The notes under the pieces are model-generated. The model had not been told where the DNA came from and did not search any database. It worked only from the letters and a program-made list of their open reading frames with translations. Shown piece after piece: positions 27,107 through 36,883 of a DNA stretch of 64,000 nucleotides. The position numbers were made by a program, and so were the translations under genes. Source of the stretch: Natronolimnobius sp. AArcel1 (lineage in GTDB: Archaea; Halobacteriota; Halobacteria; Halobacteriales; Natrialbaceae); contig NZ_JAAKXY010000003.1 of the NCBI RefSeq assembly GCF_011043775.1, positions 620,001-684,000 of the forward strand, in the 5' to 3' direction. Each line of letters opens with the position of its first letter. Within the stretch, counting starts at the first letter, position 1.

Positions 27107-28555
27107 ATGACGCTTCGGGACCACCTCGAGCAGACGTTTTCGGCACACGAGGAGGTCGATTTGACTGACGGTGGAATCGTCAAGCCGCTGCTCTATCTGT
27201 CGATTCCGCTTATCATTACGAACGTCCTGCAGACGGCGTACAACGTTGCAGACACGTTCTGGCTGGGCCGCTACGGAACGGTCGAGGTCGCGGCGATCAG
27301 CTTTGCGTTTCCGATCATCTTCCTGCTGATCTCGTTCGCGATTGGCTTCTCAGTCGCGGGCAGCGTACTCGTCGCCCAGTATATCGGCGCGGACCGAGAG
27401 AGCGATGCGGAGTATGCGGCGTCGCAGACCGTTGCGTTCTCAGTTCTCAGTTCGCTCGTACTCGGTGGACTGGGCTATTTCGTCGTCGAGGACCTGCTCA
27501 TGCTCTTCGATGCTGAACCGGCGGTCGTCGCGGCCGCGACGAGCTACATGCAGATCTACGCGGTCGGCCTCGTCTTCGTCTTCGGCTTCATGATGTTCAC
27601 CGCGCTCATGCGTGGCTACGGAGACACCGTGACGCCGATGCTGGTCATGCTCGTCTCGGTCGTGATCAACATCGTCCTCGATCCGCTGCTCATCTTCGGC
27701 GTCGGCCCGTTCCCCGAACTCGGCATTGCCGGTGCTGCCTACGCGACCATCTTCGCCCGCGGCGTGACGCTCGCAATCGGTCTCTGGCTCATGTTCCGTG
27801 GCTACCGCGGCGTCCGCATCCGCCTCGAGGAGATGATCCCGAACCCGAGCTATGGGGCCAAACTCATCCGAATCGGGCTGCCAGCGTCGTTCGAGGGAGC
27901 GAGCCGCGCGCTCTCGATCTCGCTGTTGCTCTTTGTCGTGGCGCTGTTTGCGACGCCGGTTGTCGCGGCCTACGGGATCGGCACGCGCATCCTTTCGGTG
28001 ATCGTCCTGCCGGCGATGGCGCTCTCGCAGGGCGTCGAGACGATGACCGGCCAGAACGTCGGTGCTGGCAAGCCTGACCGGGCGGCGAAGGCGAATCATC
28101 TCACCGCCGCAGTGATCTTCGTCGGTCTCACCGCCGTTGGCTTGTTCTCGACGCTGTTCGCTGAGCCGCTGGTCGCACTCTTTACGAACGATCCGGAAGT
28201 CGTCGACGCCGGGGCCACCTTCCTCTACTACGTTGCCCCGACGTTCGGCCTCTTTGGGGCAATGTACACCTACATGGGTGGCTTCCGCGGCGCGGGCATG
28301 ACAGGGACGGCCGCCGGCTTCGTCTTGCTCGCGTTCATGGTCGTCCAGATACCCGTCGCCTGGGTCGCCTCGAGTGCGTTCGGTCCGTCAGGCATCTGGG
28401 CGTCGTTCGCGGTTGCACATCTGGTCGGCGCGGTCGGTGCGGCCCTCTGGTTCCGCCGAGGAACGTGGCGAACGAACGATCTCACTGGCGGGGGCGGCGG
28501 ACCCGGTTCTGACTCGGACTCGGCGTTCGATGTTGGAACGCCGAGTGACGACTGA
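27107..28555 (+). CDS. MATE-family efflux transporter
   Basis: A 482-residue polytopic exporter (MATE, DinF/NorM clan) with about 12 membrane helices in two repeated halves. Landmarks: YNVADTFWLGRYG near residue 44-56, VAQYIGA near 89-95, and the C-terminal half VGAGKPDRA near 318. It exports cationic drugs or metabolites using an Na+ or H+ gradient. The ATG at 27107 is preceded by GGCGGAGG. A palindrome about 75 bp upstream may bind a repressor. Confidence 0.9.
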   Translation: MTLRDHLEQTFSAHEEVDLTDGGIVKPLLYLSIPLIITNVLQTAYNVADTFWLGRYGTVEVAAISFAFPIIFLLISFAIGFSVAGSVLVAQYIGADRESDAEYAASQTVAFSVLSSLVLGGLGYFVVEDLLMLFDAEPAVVAAATSYMQIYAVGLVFVFGFMMFTALMRGYGDTVTPMLVMLVSVVINIVLDPLLIFGVGPFPELGIAGAAYATIFARGVTLAIGLWLMFRGYRGVRIRLEEMIPNPSYGAKLIRIGLPASFEGASRALSISLLLFVVALFATPVVAAYGIGTRILSVIVLPAMALSQGVETMTGQNVGAGKPDRAAKANHLTAAVIFVGLTAVGLFSTLFAEPLVALFTNDPEVVDAGATFLYYVAPTFGLFGAMYTYMGGFRGAGMTGTAAGFVLLAFMVVQIPVAWVASSAFGPSGIWASFAVAHLVGAVGAALWFRRGTWRTNDLTGGGGGPGSDSDSAFDVGTPSDD

Positions 28556-28648
28556 TCGGTTGCTGGGCGTCGTCCTGGCACGAGTCCGTGCGCTCTCGAG
28601 TCGCCAGCAGTGAAAAGAGCGAAGAGGGAGTCGCCGCACACCCACGGT

Positions 28649-29554
28649 ATGGACACGACACGCATTCTGCAGATCGACGCCTTCACCGACGAACCGCTGG
28701 CTGGGAATCCCGCCGGCCTCGTCCCTGATGCAGACGGACTCACCGCTGACCAGATGCAGGCAATCGCCGCCGAGATGGCCGTCAGCGAAACCGCGTTCGT
28801 CTCCGCGAGCGACGATCCCGATGCCGACCGACGCATTCGCTACTTCACGCCCACACAGGAGGTCGACCTCTGTGGCCACGCGACCATCGCCACCTTCGCC
28901 CACCTCCACGACGAGGGCCTCGAGTCGGGCACGACGACCCTCGAGACGAACGTCGGCCCCCTCGAGATCGAACTCGAGGGCGACGGCACGGTCTGGATGA
29001 CCCAGGACGCCCCGCAGGTGCGCGAAGTCGATATTGGCTACGACCGCGTGGCCGACGCGCTCGGGGTCGAACAGGCCGCACTCGAGGGGGCGAGTGACGA
29101 TATTCCGCTCGCGAGAGCGTCGACTGGAGTGCCGTATCTAATCGTCCCAATCACATACCTCTCAGATCTCGGTGACGCAACGCCGGACATGGCGGCTGTC
29201 GAGGCGCTGACTGACGAACTCGACGTACTCGGGGTCTACCTGTTCACCTTCGACGCGCTCGCGGCCGACTCGACCCTGCACGGGCGGCTGTTCGCACCCG
29301 GCGCTGGCATCCCCGAAGACCCCGTCACGGGCACCGCAAGCGGCGCTGTCGCGGCCTATCTGGACCGATTCGGTGCGTTCGACAACGATCTGCCAGATGA
29401 GTTGCGCCTCGAGCAGGGCCACTACGTCGACCGGCCGGGGCTGGTCCGCGTGCGCCTCGAGGACGAGGTTCGCGTCGGTGGCCGCGGCGTGACCGTCCTC
29501 GATGGCTCGCTCGTGATTCCCGAGGAAGAAGACGACGAGATTCTCGAGGCCTGA
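28649..29554 (+). CDS. PhzF-family isomerase-like protein
   Basis: A 301-residue PhzF/YddE-type protein of two diaminopimelate epimerase-like folds. Landmarks: FTDEPLAGNPAGLV near 13-26, the catalytic-Glu segment VSETAFV near 50, FTPTQEVDLCGHATIA near 72-87, and ...PVTGTASGAVAAYL in the C-terminal half. PhzF proteins catalyse proton transfer and isomerisation on small acids; no phenazine genes are nearby, so the substrate is unknown. The ATG at 28649 is the family start; 13 preceding codons are open but not conserved. Confidence 0.88.
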   Translation: MDTTRILQIDAFTDEPLAGNPAGLVPDADGLTADQMQAIAAEMAVSETAFVSASDDPDADRRIRYFTPTQEVDLCGHATIATFAHLHDEGLESGTTTLETNVGPLEIELEGDGTVWMTQDAPQVREVDIGYDRVADALGVEQAALEGASDDIPLARASTGVPYLIVPITYLSDLGDATPDMAAVEALTDELDVLGVYLFTFDALAADSTLHGRLFAPGAGIPEDPVTGTASGAVAAYLDRFGAFDNDLPDELRLEQGHYVDRPGLVRVRLEDEVRVGGRGVTVLDGSLVIPEEEDDEILEA

Positions 29555-29772
29555 CGCAGACGGGCAGACAGCACACGTTCAACCGCTCGAGCAGCGTACT
29601 GGCAATAGCAATCGGTTTTCTCGGATAGCAGAGACGTTCGGTGAACTCGAGTAGCGGTCCACCTCGTGAGACGTGGTTTCCTGTGCTCTCTGTCCAGTTT
29701 GATCGGCCAGTTACCTGGCAGGAACAACGTTCTCGCGGAGAAATTGATCCAATTTCGAGTTGCAGTCACGAA

Positions 29773-29796
29773 CGAACGTTCGCAACATTCTTTATT
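29773..29796 (+). promoter_or_regulatory. ppsA promoter with palindrome
   Basis: A perfect 10-bp palindrome CGAACGTTCG (29773-29782) sits 8 nt upstream of TTTATT (29791-29796), the TATA box, which lies 26-31 nt before the ppsA ATG. This implies a leaderless message with a regulator site just upstream. Confidence 0.45.
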
Positions 29797-29821
29797 CGCT
29801 CCAGTGACCACTCAGATACAG

Positions 29822-32170
29822 ATGGCTGTACTCTGGCTGGACGAGATCAGTGCCGGCGACATCGAGCGGGTCGGCGGCAAAGGCGCCTCCCTGGGGGAAC
29901 TGACGGGTGCAGGATTACCCGTCCCACCAGGCTTCGTTGTCACTGCCGGGACCTACCGCTCGTTTATCGAAGCGGCGGAAATCGACGAGGAACTCTTCGA
30001 GGCCGTCGACGTCGACGCCGACGACTCGAGTGCGCTCGCGACCGCGGCCGACCGCGCACAGGAACTCATCCTCGAGACGCCGTTTCCCGAGGACCTGCGC
30101 GAGGAGATCATCACCACCTATCGCGACATCGGCGGGGAAGAAGAGGCCTTCGTCGCCGTCCGTTCCTCGGCAACCGCAGAGGACCTCCCCGATGCCTCCT
30201 TTGCCGGCCAGCAGGAGACGTTCTTAAACGTCACCGAAGAGGCTTTGCTCGAGCGCGTCCGCGAGTGTTGGGCCTCCCTGTTCACCCAGCGAGCGATCTA
30301 CTACCGCCAGGAACAGGGCTTTGACCACTCGAGTGTCAACATCGCGGTCGTCGTCCAGCAGATGGTCGACGCCGAGAAATCGGGCGTCATGTTCACCAGC
30401 CACCCATCGACGGGTGATCCGACGATGATCATCGAGGCCGCCTGGGGACTGGGCGAAGCGGTCGTCTCCGGGGCAGTCTCACCGGATAACTACGTCGTCT
30501 CGCGTGGGGATCGCTCGACCGACGTCACCGTCGCCGAGAAGAAGGTTATGCACATCAAAGACGAGGAGACAGGCGAAACCGTCGAACGCCCGGTTTCTGA
30601 TGAGCGCCAGACCGAACGCGTTCTCACCGACGAGGAAATCGAGGGTCTCGTTGATCTCGGCGAACGCGTCGAAGACCACTACGACACCCCACAGGACGTC
30701 GAGTGGGCGATCTTCGAGGACGATATCTACATGCTCCAGTCGCGTCCGATCACGACGATCGACGACGGGGCACGCACCGAGGCTGCAGACCCGATCGAAG
30801 ACACCGTCAGCACCGCTCCTGGCGTCGCCGATGGTAGCGGCACACAGACCGCAAGCGCCAGCACAGATTCAGGCGGAGCGACTGGCGACAGTGCCGGCGA
30901 CGTGATCATCGATGGCCTCGGCTCGAGTCCGGGCACTGTCAGCGGCCCCGCAAAAATCGTCACGAAACTCGACGATCTGGCCAAGGTCGCAGAGGGCGAC
31001 ATCATCGTCACCGAGATGACGATGCCCGATATGGTGCCCGCGATGAAACGTGCCTCCGGAATCGTCACTGACGAGGGCGGGATGACCAGCCACGCAGCGA
31101 TTGTCTCCCGGGAACTCGGCGTTCCCGCCGTCGTCGGTACGACCAACGCGACGACTGTCCTGCAGGACGGACAGGTCGTCACGCTCGATGGCGACAAAGG
31201 GACCGTTCTCGAGGGTGAAACCGTCGAACCCGACGAGGAAGCCGAACCAGTCGAGGAGGTCCGTCCAAAGTCGCCGGTTAAGCCGATGACCGCGACCGAG
31301 GTCAAAGTCAACGTCTCGATTCCCGAAGCCGCCGAACGCGCGGCCGCCACGGGCGCAGATGGCGTGGGCCTGCTCCGAACGGAGCACATGATCCTCTCGC
31401 TGAATCAGACGCCCGAGAAGTTCATCGAGGAAAACGGCACCGACGAGTACACGAACCAGCTCGTCCAGGGCATCCGCAGCGTCGCAGACGAGTTCTACCC
31501 GCGGCCAGTCCGCGTGCGCACCCTTGACGCTCCAACCGACGAGTTCCGCCAACTCGAGGGCGGCGAGGATGAACCCGTCGAGCACAACCCGATGCTTGGC
31601 TACCGAGGCATTCGACGCTCGCTCGACCGCTCGGATGTGTTCGCCCACGAACTCGAGGCGTTCCGCCGCCTGTACGAGATGGGCTATGATAACGTCGAGA
31701 TCATGCTGCCGCTGGTCAACGACGCCGAAGACGTCTACCAAGCAACGAAACTCATGCGTGAGGCCGGAATCGACCCGGACAAGCGCAAGTGGGGCGTGAT
31801 GATCGAGACGCCAGCATCCGCACTGGCGGTCGAGGAGTTAGCCGAGGCCGGCATCGACTTCGCTTCGTTCGGAACGAACGACCTCACGCAGTACACGCTC
31901 GCGGTCGACCGGAACAACGAGCACGTCGCCGACCGCTTCGATGAACTGCATCCCTCCGTCCTGCGCCTGATCGGCGACGTAATCGAAACCTGCCGCGAAC
32001 ACGACGTGGATACGAGCATCTGCGGGCAAGCCGGCTCGAAACCCGACATGGTTCAGTATCTCGTCAACGAAGGCATTAGCTCGATTTCGGCGAACATCGA
32101 CGCCGTCCGCGACGTCCAGCACGAAGTCAAACGCGTCGAACAGAAGTTGTTGCTCGAGTCGGTCCGCTAA
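29822..32170 (+). CDS. ppsA: phosphoenolpyruvate synthase
   Basis: A 782-residue pyruvate, water dikinase (pyruvate + ATP to PEP + AMP + Pi). The N-terminal ATP-grasp domain (about 1-320) starts VGGKGASLGEL and contains RSSATAEDLP. An Ala/Ser/Gly-rich linker of about 40 residues follows (320-365). The mobile domain has GGMTSHAAIVSRE with the phospho-His at H424. The C-terminal TIM-barrel (about 500-780) ends with CGQAGSKPDMV. All key residues are intact. This is the gluconeogenic partner of pckA. A T-tract (32195-32200) follows the gene. Confidence 0.94.
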   Translation: MAVLWLDEISAGDIERVGGKGASLGELTGAGLPVPPGFVVTAGTYRSFIEAAEIDEELFEAVDVDADDSSALATAADRAQELILETPFPEDLREEIITTYRDIGGEEEAFVAVRSSATAEDLPDASFAGQQETFLNVTEEALLERVRECWASLFTQRAIYYRQEQGFDHSSVNIAVVVQQMVDAEKSGVMFTSHPSTGDPTMIIEAAWGLGEAVVSGAVSPDNYVVSRGDRSTDVTVAEKKVMHIKDEETGETVERPVSDERQTERVLTDEEIEGLVDLGERVEDHYDTPQDVEWAIFEDDIYMLQSRPITTIDDGARTEAADPIEDTVSTAPGVADGSGTQTASASTDSGGATGDSAGDVIIDGLGSSPGTVSGPAKIVTKLDDLAKVAEGDIIVTEMTMPDMVPAMKRASGIVTDEGGMTSHAAIVSRELGVPAVVGTTNATTVLQDGQVVTLDGDKGTVLEGETVEPDEEAEPVEEVRPKSPVKPMTATEVKVNVSIPEAAERAAATGADGVGLLRTEHMILSLNQTPEKFIEENGTDEYTNQLVQGIRSVADEFYPRPVRVRTLDAPTDEFRQLEGGEDEPVEHNPMLGYRGIRRSLDRSDVFAHELEAFRRLYEMGYDNVEIMLPLVNDAEDVYQATKLMREAGIDPDKRKWGVMIETPASALAVEELAEAGIDFASFGTNDLTQYTLAVDRNNEHVADRFDELHPSVLRLIGDVIETCREHDVDTSICGQAGSKPDMVQYLVNEGISSISANIDAVRDVQHEVKRVEQKLLLESVR

Positions 32171-32194
32171 CGGTTCGTTACGATCTCAGTTCTG

Positions 32195-32200
32195 TTTTTT
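32195..32200 (+). terminator. T-tract terminator after ppsA
   Basis: TTTTTT located 25 nt after the ppsA stop codon, without a strong hairpin. This is the usual archaeal terminator form and lies before the convergent secreted-protein operon. Confidence 0.5.
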
Positions 32201-32273
32201 GGGTCACGACTCATCTCAATCGATTGTCGATCCAACTGAAACACCTCGAAACGGCAAACTCGAGAGCCGAGCG

Positions 32274-33917
32274 TCAGTCGCGACGGACGACGAGCAAGAC
32301 ACCGAAGATGGCAGCAAGCGCAGCAACGGAACCGAAGCCTGAAACGGGCAGTGACTCAGAGTCGTCCGATTCGGTATCGTGTGAGCTGTCTGTCTCGCGG
32401 TCGTCCTGTGACTCGTTCGACTCAGGCTGGCCGTCGTCATCGTCGTGGTGCTCGTCCGTGTCCGGCTCTGCGAGGACCGTCGTGGTCACAATCGCACTCT
32501 CGTTCGGTGTCCCGACGTGGTGCGTGTAGTCGCCGTTTGCATCCGGTGCAACCGCGTCGAACTCGAGGGTCGTTTCGCTGTCCGGTTTAAGGTCGACCGA
32601 GCGCTCCTCGACGACAGTGCCGTCGAACTCGTACGTGATCGTGGCGGTTCCGTGTTCCGTGCCGCTGTTTTCGATGGTGGCGGTTACGGCAAGCGAGTCG
32701 CCGGGCGAGGCGTTCGATGGTGCCTCGAGAGAGGTGACCTCGAAGAACGCAGCGTCGTCGTCCAGCACAGTGATTGTCTCGTTTGTCGTCCCCGTCTCGT
32801 CATCGTCGGTCTCGACGGTCAACTCGACCGTCTTCTCGCCGGGGTCATCGAACGTGATGTTTGCGTGTTCGCCGCTCACGTTTTTGTCGCCGACAGACCA
32901 CTCATAGGCGACGATCTCGCTATCCGGTGCGCTCGAGTTGCTGGCGTTCAGCGTGACCGTCTCACCGATGACTGGATTCGCCGGGTCGACGGAGATGTTC
33001 GCTTCGGGGCCGTCCGTGTCGTCTCCGCCACCCACACCGGGCGCACCCAGATCCGGACTACTCTCTCGGTCTCCACCAGTGAGTTCGAGGTCAATCGTCC
33101 CGTCGTCGGGCGTCTCGACTTCGATATACTCCTCGAGGGTGTCACACTCGTCGACGCTGCCGCTGTCGGTCACCGTCGCATCGACCGGGTCGACCGAGCC
33201 GTCCGCCATATAGAAGACGAACGGGCCGTCGTACTGGTGTGCCGTCGTATCGAACGTGACGTAGCCCTCGCTGCCCTCGTAGGTGACTGCCCAGATGACG
33301 TGATCGTCGCTGACGACTGTCTCGTCGGGTTCGTCGCCCGCATCGAGCGATGTCCGATCATCGTAATCGCCGTGCGTGCAGGCGTGGGCGTGGTTGACCG
33401 TCTGTTCGGCGAGTAACTCGAGGGTGTATTCTGTCGGCTCTGGCTCGGGTTCGTCACCGGGGTCGGACCCTGGGCCTGAGCCTGGATCAGAGCCGGAGCC
33501 CGAGTCCGAATCATCGCCATCCTCGAACGCTCCGCTCGGGAACGTCAACGACTGTTCGTGCGTTCCGGACTCGAGATCAACGGGGCTCTCGAGGGCGGCT
33601 GGGCCGGAGGCGTTCGCGACGTGGAACGAAACCTCGTCGCCAGCGGCGCTATCGAGACTCAGCTTTTCGTCGAACGCGTCGTCGCCACCGTACTCGCCGG
33701 CTTCATCGACGGTGATCTCGCCACTGACGGTGCCGTCGACGACGGCAACGAGTGTCGTTCCGTTCGGTGCGAGGGTGCCATCGTCGTCAACAGCCTCGCC
33801 GTAGAAGTTCGCCGGCGGGCCTGGCGCGCCCTCCTGTGCGGCTCCGATGGCGACGCTCCCGGCCGTGATAGCCGAGATGATGATGATTGCTGCGATGACT
33901 GTTCGGACGTGATTCAT
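32274..33917 (-). CDS. secreted HACxH-domain protein with PKD, CARDB and PGF-CTERM-like anchor
   Basis: A 547-residue exported protein. Domains in order: Sec signal peptide (about 1-27); a small beta domain (33-130); an acidic linker; domain A (about 165-285) with HACTH at 178-182, HVIW, GYVTFD, AH and a second Cys in DECDT; a PKD-like Ig fold (about 300-385); a CARDB-like fold (388-480); a Ser/Asp/His-rich tether (483-525); and a C-terminal LPVSGFG-hydrophobic-VVRRD segment. The last resembles PGF-CTERM, the archaeosortase/lipid-attachment signal. Domain A is shared with three other copies in the neighbouring genes. The His and Cys pattern suggests metal binding at the cell surface. The gene starts 4 bp after the stop of the 868-residue gene upstream, so the two form an operon. 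Confidence 0.82.
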   Translation of the reverse strand: MNHVRTVIAAIIIISAITAGSVAIGAAQEGAPGPPANFYGEAVDDDGTLAPNGTTLVAVVDGTVSGEITVDEAGEYGGDDAFDEKLSLDSAAGDEVSFHVANASGPAALESPVDLESGTHEQSLTFPSGAFEDGDDSDSGSGSDPGSGPGSDPGDEPEPEPTEYTLELLAEQTVNHAHACTHGDYDDRTSLDAGDEPDETVVSDDHVIWAVTYEGSEGYVTFDTTAHQYDGPFVFYMADGSVDPVDATVTDSGSVDECDTLEEYIEVETPDDGTIDLELTGGDRESSPDLGAPGVGGGDDTDGPEANISVDPANPVIGETVTLNASNSSAPDSEIVAYEWSVGDKNVSGEHANITFDDPGEKTVELTVETDDDETGTTNETITVLDDDAAFFEVTSLEAPSNASPGDSLAVTATIENSGTEHGTATITYEFDGTVVEERSVDLKPDSETTLEFDAVAPDANGDYTHHVGTPNESAIVTTTVLAEPDTDEHHDDDDGQPESNESQDDRETDSSHDTESDDSESLPVSGFGSVAALAAIFGVLLVVRRD

Positions 33918-33921
33918 GCGG

Positions 33922-36528
33922 TTAGTCGGCTCCGTTCAGGGCAGCGGCGCGGTCGGTCGGCTCGTAGTTCGGTCCAATCGTTCCGCGGTCGGCACGATCC
34001 GGATTGTCGACGTACAGCCAGTAGGCGTCGTAGCCGCTGATCAATGATCCCGCACCGAGTTGCGTTCGCTGCTGTGCGTCGAAGACCGTGATCCCATCGC
34101 GTTCGGGATCGATATTCACCAGATCGTCCCCGAGCGTTCGAGTTCCCTCATCTTCGCCGAGTGCGAAGTTCGCACTCGCGAGGTGCCAGCCATCCTCGAG
34201 GTGGACATCGCCGGGTGCTGGTGCGTCGTCAGTCTGGAAGTCGTAACCGAGTCGCGCGTCGGCGTCGGCATCAACGTACAGTCCACGGTGGAGATCGCCA
34301 GCTGCGTCGATCACCTCGCCGTCGTCGTAGCTCGCGCCGAGGCTGACGTAGCTCTCGGCCTCGGTGTCCCAGCGCTCAAGTGCGCTGACGTTCTCCGTGT
34401 GGAGGGCGGCGGGCTGTGGAATCCCCTGCAGCGAGAATCCATCCTCGAGCGAGCGGACTTCGTGGACGAGGTCGATTGTTGCCTCGTGGTCCGTGTCAAC
34501 GCCGTCGATAGCGATGGTCGCTGGACCGGGTTCGACGGCGGGGTCGATTGCGGTCGTGTCGACCGTTGCTCCGTCGATGGAGCCGTCTTCGACCGTGACG
34601 CCGGTCGTTTCTGCGAGCACGGTGTCCTCGCGGACCACCTGCACCGTTACGTCTCCCTCGAGTGCGGTGCCGTCGCCGTCGGTCAGCCCGTCTGCGCTGA
34701 CTGGGAGTGGGTCGTCGTCGACAATCCCGGCGAACTCGTGTGCCACAGTCGTTTGCTCGCCTGCGATGTCGTCTGGAACCTCAGTGTCCTCGCGCAGTTC
34801 GAAGTCGATCAGGCCATCCTCGGGCGTTTCGACCTGAACGTACGAATCGAGGGTTGCACACTCATCGACCTCACCGCGCTCGACAACCTCGGCGTCGACG
34901 GGATCAGCCGTCCCGTCGGCTGTGTAGAAGACGAACGGGCCGTCCCACCAGTGCGGTTCGGTGTCGAACGTGACGTACCCTGACTCGCCCTCGGCAGTCA
35001 CATTCCAGATGACGTGGTCGTCCTCGAGGACGGGGCCGCTCCCGGGTTCGTCACCGCCATCCAGTGCCGTTCGGGAGTCGTAGTCACCGTGGAAACAGGC
35101 GTGACTGTTGTCGATTTCCGTTTCAACGAGGAATTTGATGCCAGGCGGCCGCTCCGACTCGACTGCGACGGATGCCGTCTCGTCGATAACCGTCTCGTCC
35201 TCGCGGAGTTCGAAGACGACTTCTGTTTCGCCGTCGCCCGCAGCGAGTACGTAGACGTGATCGCCGCGTTCATCGAATCCAAGCAGCTCCTCAGCACCCG
35301 CTGCATGGGACACACCGAGTTCGTGGTCGTCGCCGAGTTCGATCTCCTCGCCGGAGTCGTCTTCTGCAGTCGCCTCGAGCACGAGCGGCTCACCGCCGTA
35401 GAGGTCGGGAATCTCGCCGTCCCACTCGCCGTCTTGCCACGTGGCAACGACAGCGTCCGTGTCGCGGTCGACTACCTCGAGCGTTCCGAGTTCGTCGCTC
35501 TGTTCGTCGTCTCCGTCGGTTTCATCGTCTCCATCACTCTCGTCATCGTCAGCCGCGTCAACTGCGACCTCGAGCGATGGCGTCTCGTAGACTGCTTCCT
35601 CGCCATCACTCACCAGGAAAACGACCTCCGTCTCGCCCGCTTCATCGCCGGAGAGCGTGACGTGGTCGCCGTGGCTCTCGAGGCTCAGGACGGACTCGGT
35701 TGCGCCCGCAGCGAACGCGGCCTCGAGATGGTAGTCGTCGCCGAGGTCGAGTTCGTCACCGTCATCTGTGACAGCTGCCTCGAGCGAGATTGAGTCGCCC
35801 GCTTGCAGGTCGGGCACCTCGCCGTGCCAGTGGTCATCGTGAACGTCCGCGAGCGCGTCGTTCGTCTCGCGGTCGAGGAGTTCGAACGCGTCGATATCCA
35901 GATTGTGCGTCTCGTCGTCGCTGTCGCCAGACTTGTTTTCGCTCTCGTCGGTTTCGTTCGTGTCGTCTGTGTCATCCGTTTCGTCACCGCCATCGGACTC
36001 TTCGTCCGAACCGTCCTCATCGGCTTCGTCCGCGGTGAGTTCAAACTCGAGCGTGCCGTCCTCGGGCGTCTCGACCTCGAGATAGTTGTCGAGTGAGTCA
36101 CACTCCTCGACCTCGCCACTCTCGAGAACTGTGGCATCAACGGGTTCCGCGGAACCGTCGGCCACGTAGAAGGTGAACGGGCCGTCGTAGGCGTGTGCAT
36201 CAGTGTCAACGGAGACGTATCCCTCGTCACCCACGTACGTGACGTTCCAGATGTCGTGGGTCTCCTCGAGTGTCGGTCCCTCGCCGACCGCGTCGCCAGC
36301 CTCGAGTGGCGTTCGCGGATCTTCGTCACCGTGGCCACATGCGTGTGCGTGATCAACGGATTCCTCGGCCAGGAAGATGACGCCCTCGGCGTCCTCGGCG
36401 GGCACGGTGTCATCTGAAGCGCCGACTGTTCCGCTCGCAAGGAGGCCGCCGGCCGCGACGGCAACCATCAGCACTGCAACGATTGTCAGCGCATCTTGTC
36501 GTTTCGTCTGCTGTCTTCTTGCAATCAT
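33922..36528 (-). CDS. large secreted protein with A-B-B-A arrangement of His-rich domains
   Basis: An 868-residue exported protein. Domains: signal peptide (about 1-37); domain A1 (50-167; HACGH at 62-66); acidic linker; domain B1 (210-325; HWHGEVPDL and SHGDHV); acidic linker; domain B2 (348-457), in which the first His motif is lost (EWDGEIPDL); domain A2 (463-581; HACFH at 476-480); then an Ig-like region and a C-terminal beta domain (about 590-868) without obvious anchor. Domain B also occurs inside the ZnuA-like lipoprotein transcribed divergently. Predicted role: extracellular metal (probably zinc) capture or delivery. Its promoter shares TTATTAAAACC-N9-GATAATA with the ZnuA-like gene. 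No known database name can be given without a search. Confidence 0.82.
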   Translation of the reverse strand: MIARRQQTKRQDALTIVAVLMVAVAAGGLLASGTVGASDDTVPAEDAEGVIFLAEESVDHAHACGHGDEDPRTPLEAGDAVGEGPTLEETHDIWNVTYVGDEGYVSVDTDAHAYDGPFTFYVADGSAEPVDATVLESGEVEECDSLDNYLEVETPEDGTLEFELTADEADEDGSDEESDGGDETDDTDDTNETDESENKSGDSDDETHNLDIDAFELLDRETNDALADVHDDHWHGEVPDLQAGDSISLEAAVTDDGDELDLGDDYHLEAAFAAGATESVLSLESHGDHVTLSGDEAGETEVVFLVSDGEEAVYETPSLEVAVDAADDDESDGDDETDGDDEQSDELGTLEVVDRDTDAVVATWQDGEWDGEIPDLYGGEPLVLEATAEDDSGEEIELGDDHELGVSHAAGAEELLGFDERGDHVYVLAAGDGETEVVFELREDETVIDETASVAVESERPPGIKFLVETEIDNSHACFHGDYDSRTALDGGDEPGSGPVLEDDHVIWNVTAEGESGYVTFDTEPHWWDGPFVFYTADGTADPVDAEVVERGEVDECATLDSYVQVETPEDGLIDFELREDTEVPDDIAGEQTTVAHEFAGIVDDDPLPVSADGLTDGDGTALEGDVTVQVVREDTVLAETTGVTVEDGSIDGATVDTTAIDPAVEPGPATIAIDGVDTDHEATIDLVHEVRSLEDGFSLQGIPQPAALHTENVSALERWDTEAESYVSLGASYDDGEVIDAAGDLHRGLYVDADADARLGYDFQTDDAPAPGDVHLEDGWHLASANFALGEDEGTRTLGDDLVNIDPERDGITVFDAQQRTQLGAGSLISGYDAYWLYVDNPDRADRGTIGPNYEPTDRAAALNGAD

Positions 36529-36565
36529 TTATGCTACCAACCCATCTCTGTTGGATGTTTAAAAA

Positions 36566-36592
36566 TATTATCTAGTTGGCTGGTTTTAATAA
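36566..36592 (-). promoter_or_regulatory. promoter and shared operator-like motif of the 868-residue gene
   Basis: On the minus strand TTATTAAAACC (36582-36592), 9 nt, then GATAATA (36566-36572). The latter is a TATA box 38-44 nt before the ATG. Sequence and spacing match the promoter of the ZnuA-like gene exactly except for one base. Confidence 0.6.
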
Positions 36593-36856
36593 CTAGCAAT
36601 GGTTTGACTAATGTCTAATGTCGAAGAACATGCTCGAGACCGCACGGAGAGGCTATGACGGACCGTATTTCCAACTCAGCTGAAACATGTTCCAAACAGC
36701 GCCCGCGTGGATAGCGATGGCAATCGATCCCACACGTTGCTGTTCGCGATGGTCGCTCGACTCGAGTCCGCTGGCACGGCGGTTGATCCAGTAAGACGCC
36801 CCACAGCGACGGACCGCGTATCGATTTAGCAATGAGACCAATCTCAATAACAGAAT

Positions 36857-36883
36857 TTAGTAAAACCTTGGGACAAGATAATA
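36857..36883 (+). promoter_or_regulatory. promoter and shared operator-like motif of the ZnuA-like gene
   Basis: TTAGTAAAACC (36857-36867), 9 nt, then GATAATA (36877-36883), 33-39 nt before the ATG. The same element with identical spacing serves the divergent gene, and a weaker version precedes the HACxH lipoprotein gene. Confidence 0.6.

Noticed and set aside
36653-36847. 64-codon frame as transposase remnant
   Set aside because: Considered because it lies in an otherwise empty region, but no transposase motif, terminal repeat or target duplication could be identified.
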